This document shows, piece after piece, positions 12,229 to 21,915 of a DNA stretch of 64,000 bases. The stretch spans positions 54,780,526 to 54,844,525 of the forward strand of contig NC_088717.1 of assembly GCF_963576615.1 (NCBI RefSeq), given 5' to 3'. The number at the start of each line of letters is the position of its first letter. The first letter of the stretch is position 1. The stretch comes from Watersipora subatra (taxonomy: Eukaryota; Bryozoa; Gymnolaemata; Cheilostomatida; Watersiporidae). The notes below the pieces were generated by a model. The model saw only the letters and a list, made by a program, of their open reading frames with translations. It was not told where the DNA came from and ran no database searches. The position numbers and the translations under genes were made by a program.

Positions 12229-13144
12229 TATGGCGCCTTACAGTGCCTCGCGTTGCGCGTTCACAACTCGAGTTGTGAACGCGCAACACGACTTTTCAAA
12301 AGTAAGGTGCAATATATTGGTATTACGGTAGCATAACCGTAGATCTGGTTATATTAACAATGGTAGGCTACATCAATAGGCACCCGTTAACTAATAGAAA
12401 TTAAACTATGTATGTACTGTAAAACTAAAGCTAATAGCGAATTATACTGCGCCGAGTTTGCAACTCGAGTTGCACAACTCGAGTTGTACAACTCGAGTTG
12501 TAAATTACCAACTCGAGTTTGTAAATATAACTCGAGTTGTACAACTCGAGTTACACAACTCGAGTTCATCAAAAATCCAGGCCGAGTTCTTTTAACAGCA
12601 ACTCGAGTTCAACAACTCGGCTCTAGAACATCTCATCATTTCATTTTCTCTAGCTATATTTTCTATATATGGAATTTATTTTGGTGCATCATTAAACGCC
12701 GTTGAAATAATTTCTATGTTCATTTTCGGTGTTCATTCAGTTTTTTGTCAGGTTCTAGAGAGATAACCCTTTTTTCATTTAAAAAGGAAGTGGCCTACCT
12801 CCCACATAGATTGTTTTGTAGTTTGCTTTTTACATTCTACAATTGTTTTTGTCTCGTTATATTTATAGAAATAAATATATCGCCAATATATATATAATTT
12901 AAATGTGTCTATATATTTAAACTATTATTATTAAATTTCTGTAAATGTTCTGTAAATGAGACACCCCAATTACTCACTTTGCTTTTTTACAAACCCGTGT
13001 TAGTTTTGCGTATAACACAACTCGAGTTAATCATAAACCCAGGCCGAGTTGTACAATTCGACGACTCGAGTTGGACAACACGGTAACTCGAGTTGTACAA
13101 CTCGAGTTGTGAACGCGCAACGCGAGGCACTGTAAGGCGCCATA
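12229..13144. mobile_element. CTCGAG-rich palindromic foldback element
   Basis: Ends are TATGGCGCCTTACAGTGCCT and its exact complement; the inverted repeats match for about 48 bases. GGTC lies immediately outside both ends (12225-12228, 13145-13148), a possible 4-bp target duplication. Inside each arm and across 12465-12620 the motif ACAACTCGAGTTGT recurs many times, itself a perfect palindrome. 12252-12287 is a 36-bp perfect palindrome centred on CTCGAG. No ORF of significance. Confidence 0.8.
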
Positions 13145-13504
13145 GGTCAAGGGATAATGACAGAACATTTTGGGGCTGGATTTAGCCCGCATCAACTCCA
13201 GTGTCTTTATTATCTTAGTGTATTTAGTGCCCATGCATGATTTAATCACTTCAGTTCAGTTTGCATATCTGTTAAATGTGTAATTTTTACTTGCTACGGT
13301 TTTGTGAAAACAAACTCATTGTATAGCTAATAGCAAGGCATTTTTACCAAATTGGTACTTTAGGAGTTCCGCTGCAGTTTTAGTGGGTTATGTCTTGTCA
13401 TAATGTTATGCCACAAGACTGTGCTATGATACTACCATGTCACGATACTGCGTTATGATACTGTCATGTTCTTATATCATCTTGTCATTTGGTATTACAC
13501 TTGA

Positions 13505-13720
13505 AGATAACTCGTAGGAGTGGGGGGAGACAACCCTTACTTCTAGCGTATCTTCACTGGACCCAACAATGATGACGGTACAACCTGCTGTACCCAACAA
13601 GAGGGAGCTGAAACCAACTCACTTGTGCTCTGCTGAAACCAACAGAGTGGTCTGAACCCAATGTTGCTGACGATACAACCTGCTGTTACTAACAGGAGAG
13701 AACCCAACTTTTGCAAGAAT
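13505..13720 (-). repeat. Dispersed repeat related to 39066-39960
   Basis: The reverse complement carries the same words as the block at 39 kb: TTGGTTTCAGCAGAGCACAA-like, GGGTTCAG, and the end block matching 39900-39960 (GTATCTATGATACG, ACTCTTACTT). It is a shorter, diverged copy. Confidence 0.6.
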
Positions 13721-15216
13721 AATAACTCGTTATCTAATAATTTGTTGCAATCTTGTTCGAGCTTGCTGATAGTCTTTTAATAACGATCAGAAATGATATT
13801 TCTCCAACGAAAAACAATCTTATTATAGTAATAATATCATGTGACTTTTTCAAAAGCATAACATAGGCTGAAAAATTGCATCAGTATTTATATTACATTG
13901 GCGGGTGGCCTAGAGATTGCCAGTTATTAAAAATTATAGTGTAGAACTACAGTTATGCGCTATAATTTGTAGACAATGGTAACTGTACAGGCTTAATCGT
14001 TACAATAGAAAAGTTTCTACGACGTAAAGAAAGAGAATATTGCATTTTATTTACTTATAATTCCGAACTGTATAACTACAGTCTGATATAATTTAGTGTT
14101 GTACAGTTCGTCCAAAGATATTTCAATAGCTGTACATACTAGCTGTAGCAAGTGTTCTTTTTTTAATTAGCTATATTTTGTACAAAATACTAGCAATATT
14201 TTTACCTTTAAAAATCAATAGTAGTTTTTAAAAGCTTTCTTACATCATTTTTTTGATCTGTTTCTAGCAAACCATGCGTCAAAGTTTTTTTTTGCTTGGT
14301 GTTAAAGTAATGTGACGTGTTATTGGCATAGATATAATGAATTCTACAGTGAAAAATAATAGAAACAAGCTTAATAAGTTGGTGTAGAGGAAAGGAATAA
14401 ATGTATTTGTTAAAGAAATGAATGAAGAAACGAGGAAAAACAAAAATGAAAAAGTGGCAGGGCCCAGTCCGTCAAAGTCGGTCTGTCTGTAGTCACATTG
14501 TCAGTTATAGTCTCCTTGTCAGTCGTATTGGTTTCCGTCTGAGTAAAAGTATTTGTCATTCTTGTCATTGTTTGAGTCGTCTCGTTCCACAAGTCCAGCC
14601 GTCGAGGTCGCGTGTTAGTCAAACAGTCAAGTTGAATCGGTCGTCTTGCTTCAAATATATAAGCACGGAAATTGTTGTCGTTAGCGTATTCTCGCTAGAT
14701 TACCATTGGACTGGGCTCTGCCGCTGGAGGTGGAGTAGATGAAGACGATGATGACAAAAAGTATAGAGGATCCCCTGGTTCAAAGTTTTGTTGTCACATA
14801 CGCATGATGAAGCAAATAGTGTATATTCTATTCAACTTTATTATTTATGCTTGTCAACACCATGAAACTACAATAAAACAATAACTTGATTGTCGATAAA
14901 AGGTTGTGTGTGTGCGTGTGTTTTATTTAATCAATTAGTAGAAATATAACAATAAGCCGAAATAAAGATATAGTAATAATATTGATTAGGTTGAACAAAA
15001 AGTGAAGCTTAGTTCTTATTGTTAAGGCAGGACGTAGCCCACATGCGCAGTAGCACTGCAGCTAGTCGAGGCGCTGGCCCACAGGAATTGGTAAACTTAA
15101 ACGGCAGGTCTTTCCTCTAGGAATCTAGGTTTAACAAATGGCTTTTCATATTAATTCTAAAACTAGCAAAAGCAAAAGTTTTGCGTAAGTCTATTGGAAG
15201 ACTGTTCCATTGCGAT
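13721..15216. other. Intergenic stretch, no supported gene
   Basis: 14430-14700 is rich in GTC words (GTCATTCTTGTCATTG, GTCAGTCG) that keep frames open on both strands; it looks like low complexity, not a gene. A short GT-rich tract lies at 14904-14922. Nothing else recognised. Confidence 0.5.
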
Positions 15217-15796
15217 GGTACTGTGCATAGAGTTATCTCTCCCTAGAGTGATAACTGTGCCTTCAACAACACGAGCGTTTCCGGTGCCAACAAGGAGCGT
15301 TTAGGCCACGCCCCTTTTTTGTGCTAGTCAATCATAGTGATTGACAGAACAATAACATCAGCCATGAGAATGATCATGAATTTCCACAGTTAAAGATGTA
15401 GTTGCGTCAAAAAAGTCAATTTAATGAAATTAGGACACATAAAAGGCTAAAACATCAGCTACAATTTGATGCCATTTTTGTCTTTGTAGACCAACCCTGT
15501 CTAGAGATATATGCGTTTGAATGAGGCCCTCTTTTAAAAAGCTCACGTTCCAGCGGGTGCCTATTTCGTGACGTCACAAGCAAGGTATCTGAAACGAAAC
15601 CACGAGCAATAAATATGAGGTCGATTCGTTAGCCAATCATGCGTGCGAAATTGTTATATAGGCCGTAATAAATGTTATCACTCGTAAAACGCGTTGTCTG
15701 TGATCTCGAAGATTCTCCTAATTAGAGAATTCATTCTCATTACTCGTTACTGATTCAACGCGTTTCAACAATTACTAAGTTATACATAGTTTTAAA

Positions 15797-16460
15797 ATGG
15801 CTTCAAGTTCGAGCGACCGCTACTCAGAGTTATCTGAGCAACTTTTAGTAAAATATTAGAGTAGACGGCCTATGGCCAAAGCTGACAGGCGTCAGCAGCG
15901 TTTTGCTGCAGAAGAAGACAGAATGGAGGTAAATTAACTTAGAGTCTTCTATACTTAAGTAAATGTAATATTTTTTATAGTCATAAATACATATACTAAT
16001 TAATAAAATGATAATTCTTTGCTATCTCCAATCATCGTTTCATAGCTTATCTGCCGTTTTACCTAGCTATAATATTTTTTTCGAATTTTCTTTGGTAAAT
16101 TAGAGTCATGATTACAAATTATTTTCACTCGTAGGAAGTGGGTAAAATCGATTGATCATTGCAAATCTTTAATTTCCAGAACCAAAGCTTCGAATCGTTG
16201 GTTTGGCGTACTTGTGCCTTTATTAAATGTTTATTCGTTTTTAAAATTACACTCGCAATCTATTTAACTCCCAATTTGGAAGCTGTCAATAGATACGCTT
16301 TAGAATGACATATCTATGAATGACATATTTATTGCATCTACTTTGTTTACATTTACATACTTGTTTTACTAATTACAGAATGTTTATGTCGTCCCACCAG
16401 CCGAAGAAGCTTTGTCAGTGTGGAAACTGCCATAAAGGAGAAAGCGAGACTTGAATGCGT
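15797..16460 (+). pseudogene. Coding remnants inside the TTAA element
   Basis: 15797 starts MASSSSDRYSELSEQLL, hits a TAG after about 20 codons, then continues in frame with a basic RRPMAKADRRQQRF segment to a GTAAAT donor near 15930. At 16386 a second block reads MSSHQPKKLCQCGNCHKGE before a stop. CxCGxC blocks of this sort occur in the P2X7-tail-like cysteine domain found in many invertebrate mobile elements; the match is by memory and weak. Both are broken. Confidence 0.35.
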
Positions 16461-16676
16461 GCTGGATAAGCCATGATGTTTTGTTTGAGTTTGTTGCAGT
16501 AGATGAATTTGTCTTATTGTATCAGCTAATACTATGTGAGTGGCCACAACTTGATGAATATTTTTAATAAAAGCTTTATGCCGAGATGAAAATATTTTTG
16601 CTTGTAAAAATTATATAATAAAATAATATTGTTGAAGATAATGCAAAACATGATTTGCAGAATATTGTAGTGAATC

Positions 16677-16770
16677 GGATATGGTATATGGGTGTCCGCA
16701 GAACTGGAGAATGTGAGTTCAAATCCAGTTTGCAGCAGACTTCTCATCCTTAAAACTCTATCCCTGTCTA
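16677..16770 (+). mobile_element. Possible tRNA-like SINE fragment
   Basis: GAGTTCAAATCC is a good polymerase III B box, preceded by GGATATGGTATATGGGTGTCC, which resembles the 5' half of a tRNA. It lies inside the TTAA element, so it is a later insertion or part of that element. Confidence 0.3.
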
Positions 16771-17584
16771 TATTCTTTTCAAAGAGGTGGCTTGCTTATT
16801 TCACTTATTTAGTATTCGGTAAGAATACTACTAGTAAGAAACTAGTACGTAGGCAATAGGTAATAGGCGACATAATGTGGGCGGGGCTTATGGGAGGCTG
16901 TATATCGTTTGTATGGGTAGCTGCAGAACTGTGCTGATACAAAGACCGCGTTCTACATAAGTGACTTGACAGAATTACCGTAGACCGGTAGAATTGGTAG
17001 TCGGTACCCAAATGTTTACACAACATTTGGAGAAAGTGAGTAGAACAAATTTTCAATTTTCATTATTTGAGGCCTTTGAAACATTCATAATAATGCATCT
17101 GTAGCAGGATTTAAAATTTTATTCTAGCCAACATGAGCAAATACAAAATAAGATATATGCCAATAGAGCCGCGTAAGACTAGACTTTTATCGCAAATATC
17201 CGATGTGAATACGAGAGATAAAGACAGGTTGCCAAATGCTAAACATCATTTTGGGCAAGTCTGGGCACGTTTTGGTGGCCTGAGCGTTTTTACGGCGATC
17301 AGATTTTTTCGGTTTTAATCTTCAAATATCTTGGTAATGCGATCGCGTAACACAACAAACAACATATCAACTGATAGGGAAAAAAATGCTTTCTTTTAAG
17401 ATCAACTTAAATTTGACGCAACTACATCTTTAAGATAGTAATTATTGCTCATATTAAAGAAAGGATGATTATAGTTTATTACTCTAATATACGCTTATTA
17501 TTTAAAGCAATTCAATACCTACATGACTTAAAAAGGCACTGAATAGATAGTGTTAAGTAAGTGAGTTAATGCAATCAGTTACTC

Positions 17585-17628
17585 CAATGATATACAGCCC
17601 CCACACATGGGGGGCTGTATATCATTGA
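17585..17628. mobile_element. 44-bp hairpin micro-insertion
   Basis: AATGATATACAGCCCCC pairs with GGGGGCTGTATATCATT. TTACTC flanks it on both sides (17579-17584, 17629-17634). The opposite arm of the foldback (about 18390-18425) has TTACTC once and no hairpin, so this is a dated insertion. Confidence 0.7.
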
Positions 17629-18478
17629 TTACTCATAGATAAGATAGATAGTCAGACTGGGGTTGTATTACATTGGTGTGATGGAAAGCTAATCGACTGC
17701 CATCAACTGAAAGTATTGACATTGTATGGTGATAGAGTGATTTATTGACACCACAGTTCACAAACAACCCTTGCATGTAATATTAGATTTCAATACATAT
17801 CACTCAAATACATAAACTAGCTTGAAGCAAAGATATCCACTAGTTAGTGGACATCTTTGCTTGATGTAAGCAAGCAAAAATTTTGAAAGTTAAAGTGGCA
17901 AATGTTGTCATATGTTAAATAAAAATAAATTATACTTAATTATACTAAATTATAATTATTTTAAAATAAAATAGACTTTTTTATTACTTTATTTATTAAA
18001 TAATTTTTTATTGTAATCATAGCTAAACAGATTATATTTAGCCATTACTTGCTAATTATTTCACATTTAAACACATTTGCAGTTTCATTTTTCTTCCTAA
18101 TTCATTTCAACAAAAACCTTCTTTCATGATATGAAATTTAAAAGTTGTAGTTGTTTGAAAAAGCTTGAAAACCTCTACAATTGTTTTCTTTTTCCTTTTC
18201 ATTCATTTGAACTGCTTAAAAATATTTTCTCATGATATGAAGTTTAAAAGTTAGAATGGTAAATGTTATATAAAAATAAATTTTCTGTCCAAAGACTTTT
18301 TTATTACTCGGGCAACTCGGGTAGTACAGCTCATAGTTGATGGCAATCGATTAGCTTTCCATCACACTAATGTAATACAACCCCAGTATGACTATCTATC
18401 TTATCTATGAGTAACTGTTTGCATTAACTCACTTACTTAACACTATCTATTCAGTGCCTTTGCAAGTCATGTAGGTAT

Positions 18479-19002
18479 CAGAGATTACGTGCATGTCACA
18501 ATTTCCATTTCCATAATTCATTTCCATATTATTTCTATTTCCATAACATTTCCATATTTCATATCCATATTATTTCCATTCCCATCACATTTCTCTACTT
18601 CATTTCCATATTATTTCTATTTCCATAAAATTTGCATAATTCATTTCCATATTAATTCCATTTCCATAACATTTCCATAATTCATTTCCATGTTATTTCC
18701 ATTTCCATAACATTTCCCTACTTCATTTCCATAACATTTCCATAACATTTCCATTATTCATTTCCATATTATTTCCATTTCCATAACATTTCCCTACTTC
18801 ATTTCCATATTATTTCTATTTCCATAGCATTTCCATAATTCATTTTCATATTATTTCCATTTCCATACCATTTCCATATTTCTAAAATAAAATTTCCATA
18901 TCCATTTCCCTAAAACTATGGAATATTTATATTTATGGAAATGGATATGGAAAAGTAAACATTTCCATAATATGTTTAGCGGTTAATATATTCCCTGGTA
19001 AG
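18479..19002 (+). repeat. TTTCCAT-rich tandem array inserted in the foldback arm
   Basis: Irregular repeats of TTTCCATATTATTTCCA and ACATTTCCATAATTCA. The foldback arm breaks at GTAGGTAT and resumes at TATTGAATTGC, which are adjacent in the other arm, so the array was inserted or expanded after the foldback formed. Confidence 0.8.
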
Positions 19003-19259
19003 TATTGAATTGCTTTAAATAATAAGCATATATTAGAGTAATAAACTATAATCATCATTTCTTTAATATGAGCATTAATTTCTATCTTAACTGGAAATTC
19101 ATGATCCTTGTTCAATCCTTCTCATGGCTGATGTTATTGATCTAGTCAATCACTACGACTGACTAGCACAAAAAAGGGGCGTGGCCTAAACGCTCCTTGT
19201 TGGCACCGGAAACGCTTGTGTAGTTATCACTCTAGGGGAGATAACTCTATGGTACTGTG

Positions 19260-19714
19260 TATGCAATGAAGGTATGTTAATTATACAGTTGATCATCTGC
19301 AAAGCCATTGGCAACATATAAAATAAAGCATATAAAATGAAAGGTATATAATTTACCTTAATAACGCATCCAGAAGATTGCTAAATAGTACGTGATCCTC
19401 CTTCTGGTTAATTCTTTATTATATGTGTATATGATATTGGCGTAATAATGAAACTTGATACAAATAAAAGAAAGTATCAGTATTGAAATACAGAGGTGAA
19501 AAACTACATGTTGTTGGCTCAAAGGCAAACAGAAAAATGACTTCAAGCACACCTAATCAAATGTATAACACTATGGCAAGTCAGACAGACCACACAAGAC
19601 CCACAGACCACCCAAGATCAACAGATCAACTGGCATTCATTCTGGGCAGGAGCAGTGAATGATACAGGGTGTCTAGATTGTGAAGTGCATGATCAAATTA
19701 GAAAATTTAACAAA
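19260..19714. other. No supported feature
   Basis: Between the foldback element and the tentative small gene. No exon, repeat or RNA signal recognised; it could include the 3' UTR of that gene. Confidence 0.4.
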
Positions 19715-20730
19715 GACAAGCAGAACCTTCCAAAGAAGGTGAAGCTGAGGTGGTTGTAGGTTGATTATAACTGGTAGAAGGTTGGTGGTAATCGTTGAGA
19801 CTCATATCTTCGAGGTAATCTACCTATCAAGAGAAGGTGATAGCATGTCAGCGCTGCTCTACATTTTTTCAGATGATTATTATTTAGTGTAACACATTAT
19901 GGAAGTTCTCGCCTTCTTAAATTTTTTTTACAATTATTATTTTGCTGTAAATCATGAGTTAAAGCTGTAAAGGTATTCCATCAATGTTGTTAGAGATGTT
20001 GGTAATGGAAACATTTTTGCCATGGCTGTAAGAGGAATTCCTTAGGGATGCAAAGATATTGTATATGTCAAAAGTACCTCACAGTAGCCAATAGTGTTTT
20101 GTCTTAAATCTAATGCACAACAAGACTAGAACACAGGATTTTACAAGAAAATAAGTTATGTTTATTGGCATTGTTAAAGCTTAGCTTTACCCAGGTTAAT
20201 AAGCTGACAAGACCAAACACATAACCCAGTTAGTCACAAGCTACAAGTAGCATCAGCGTAACAGCATAAGTATATAACACTCACGTTTGGTCCCATCAAA
20301 ATTCCTTGCAAATTTGAGGTTGCATGTTTCACACCATCTGTCATGACACGATTGACACAATGTCTGGGTGCTCATCTCGCTCTGTTATTTAAAAATAATA
20401 TTATTATAACATACATAAAAACCATAAAGAAACTTAACTGAGCTCTATTCTTTTTCACTCTTTCTTGTCAGTATTGTTAAGAAAGTTAAGAGTTTGTTAA
20501 CTGAGACATTTCAGACAGTTTATTTTATAGAGTTACTTAATAATACTTACGATTACTTTAGGCAGTATGCAGCGGGGAACAGCGGTGAAGCACTGAACAG
20601 CGGATAAGACTAGAGAGCAGGGGAGATATACAACTTGGCACAGGCAGCAGTAATGCGTAACCTGAACAAAATCTGTGACAACACTAGTTTCAGTAGAATT
20701 CTTAGAATACAACCTGTGCGTTCTTGTCAC
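19715..20730 (-). CDS. Tentative small spliced gene, coding frame uncertain
   Basis: Three splice-bounded segments on the minus strand: an upstream exon ending at 20551 with donor GTAAGTATT; an exon 20381-20285 (acceptor ACAG, donor GTGAGT); and an exon from 19823 (acceptor ATAG). Two frames cross the last junction. The first, from ATG 20375, gives 49 aa beginning MSTQTLCQSCHDRWCETC, with two CxxC pairs, ending at 19765. The second, from an ATG about 50 bases further on, gives about 58 aa with an acidic, then Ser/Thr/Pro-rich tail ending in CLC near 19715. The upstream exon may be untranslated, or coding in frame with the first product. I do not recognise either peptide. Support is splice signals and open frames only. 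Confidence 0.35.
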
Positions 20731-21553
20731 TACTGTTATGTATAGAGCTTGTTTATTCTAGAATGTTCTATGTTGCTGTTTACTTCTCAGCAACTTTATA
20801 AAATCGGTGTAATAATTTAAACACCGAGTTCATTGGCTACGAGTATTCTATAATTAACCTTACCTTGTATAAAGAATATTAATAATTCAAACAATTTCAA
20901 CTATAATTGTCTAACGGTTGGACTACAATAAGGAACATGTGAATCTGTTAGCACAATAATTACCATCAACACAGCAGTGGATAGAGTAGGAAGGAGTAGA
21001 CAACCAACATACGTATAGTTAGATGTGATTGATATTTTAATTAGTTTAGGAATTTTCAGTAGATGTAATGTCAATGCTAAACAGCATCATAACCAAAAAA
21101 TTTAAATATAAAAAATATTCTAGAACCACATCTTCTGATTCCGACGTGAAGAAGGTCAAAGGAGGTACTTTTACCAAGTTTTATTATAATTATTTTATGT
21201 TCTTTCAAGAAAGATTTGCATAGTGTGAAGAAAATACAATTAACTTGACAAAATAAGAAGCATATTTTGGAAAAAATCATGTTTTATATATTAAAGAGAA
21301 AGTAATTGAGAAGAAGTTAGCTAGTTACTGCGCAGATGTAAAAATTTATGAATGAAAACCAGGAAAAAATGCTTTTATAAATTTGAAAATATAAAATGCT
21401 AAAATGTTTAAACTGGTGGGGGCTAGACTATCTGTATATATCCTCCTCAGGTTTAGAGTTAGAAGTAGTCTTTCAGGATTAATGTCAGATAAGATGCTTG
21501 TAGCGGATAAAAAGGTTATTATTTTTAAACATTCGTCGCCATAGCAACAACAT

Positions 21554-21915
21554 CTCTCTTTCTCTACCCCCCTCCTTCCCTCTCTTTCTCCTTCTCCATC
21601 CCTCCTCCTTCCCTCTCTTTCTCCTTCTCTACCATCCTTCTTCCCTCTCTTTCTCCTTCTCCACCCCTCCTCCTTCCCTCTCTTTCTCCTTCTCTACCCC
21701 TAATCCTTCCCTCTCTTTCTCCTTCTCTACCATCCTTCTTCCCTCTCTTTCTCCTTCTCTACCCCTCCTCCTTCCCTCTCCTTCTCTACCCCTCCTCCCT
21801 CTCTTTTCTCCCTCTCTTCTCTCCCTCTCTCTCTCTCCTTTCCTCTCCCTCCTTCCTTCTTTCTCTAACTCTCCTGCTCTTTCTCTCCCTCCTCTCTTTT
21901 CCCTTCTCCCTCTCA
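21554..21915. repeat. Polypyrimidine (polypurine on minus) tract
   Basis: About 360 bases of almost pure C/T on the plus strand, built from CCTTCCCTCTCTTTCTCCTT units of variable length. The long open frame on the minus strand (Arg/Glu/Gly only) is a by-product of the composition. Such tracts can form triplex DNA. Confidence 0.9.

Larger units (their letters stand above)
15394..17429 (+). mobile_element. TTAA-flanked 2.0-kb element nested in the foldback
   Basis: TTAA at 15390-15393 and 17430-17433; termini AGATGTAGTTGCGTCAAA and TTTGACGCAACTACATCT. Removing it restores the left arm of the surrounding foldback. Different termini from the elements at 1353 and 2993. It carries coding remnants at about 15797-15930 and 16380-16460. 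Confidence 0.8.
15226..19250. mobile_element. Mutator-like long-TIR foldback element, broken by three insertions
   Basis: The direct repeat GGTACTGTG (15217-15225 and 19251-19259) flanks ends ATAGAGTTATCTC and its complement. Left arm: 15226-15393 continued at 17434-17710. Right arm: 18325-18478 continued at 19003-19250. Each arm is about 400 bp and the loop is about 17710-18325. A 9-bp target duplication with long TIRs is typical of Mutator-like elements. The arms are interrupted by a TTAA element (15394-17429), a 44-bp hairpin (17585-17628) and a TTTCCAT array (18479-19002). No transposase remains. Confidence 0.75.

Noticed and set aside
12387-12705. Frames around the CTCGAG motifs on both strands
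   Set aside because: Palindromic repeats read alike on both strands; no protein signature.
16677-16770. Functional tRNA gene
   Set aside because: B box is good, but the acceptor and D stems do not pair; at most a SINE head.
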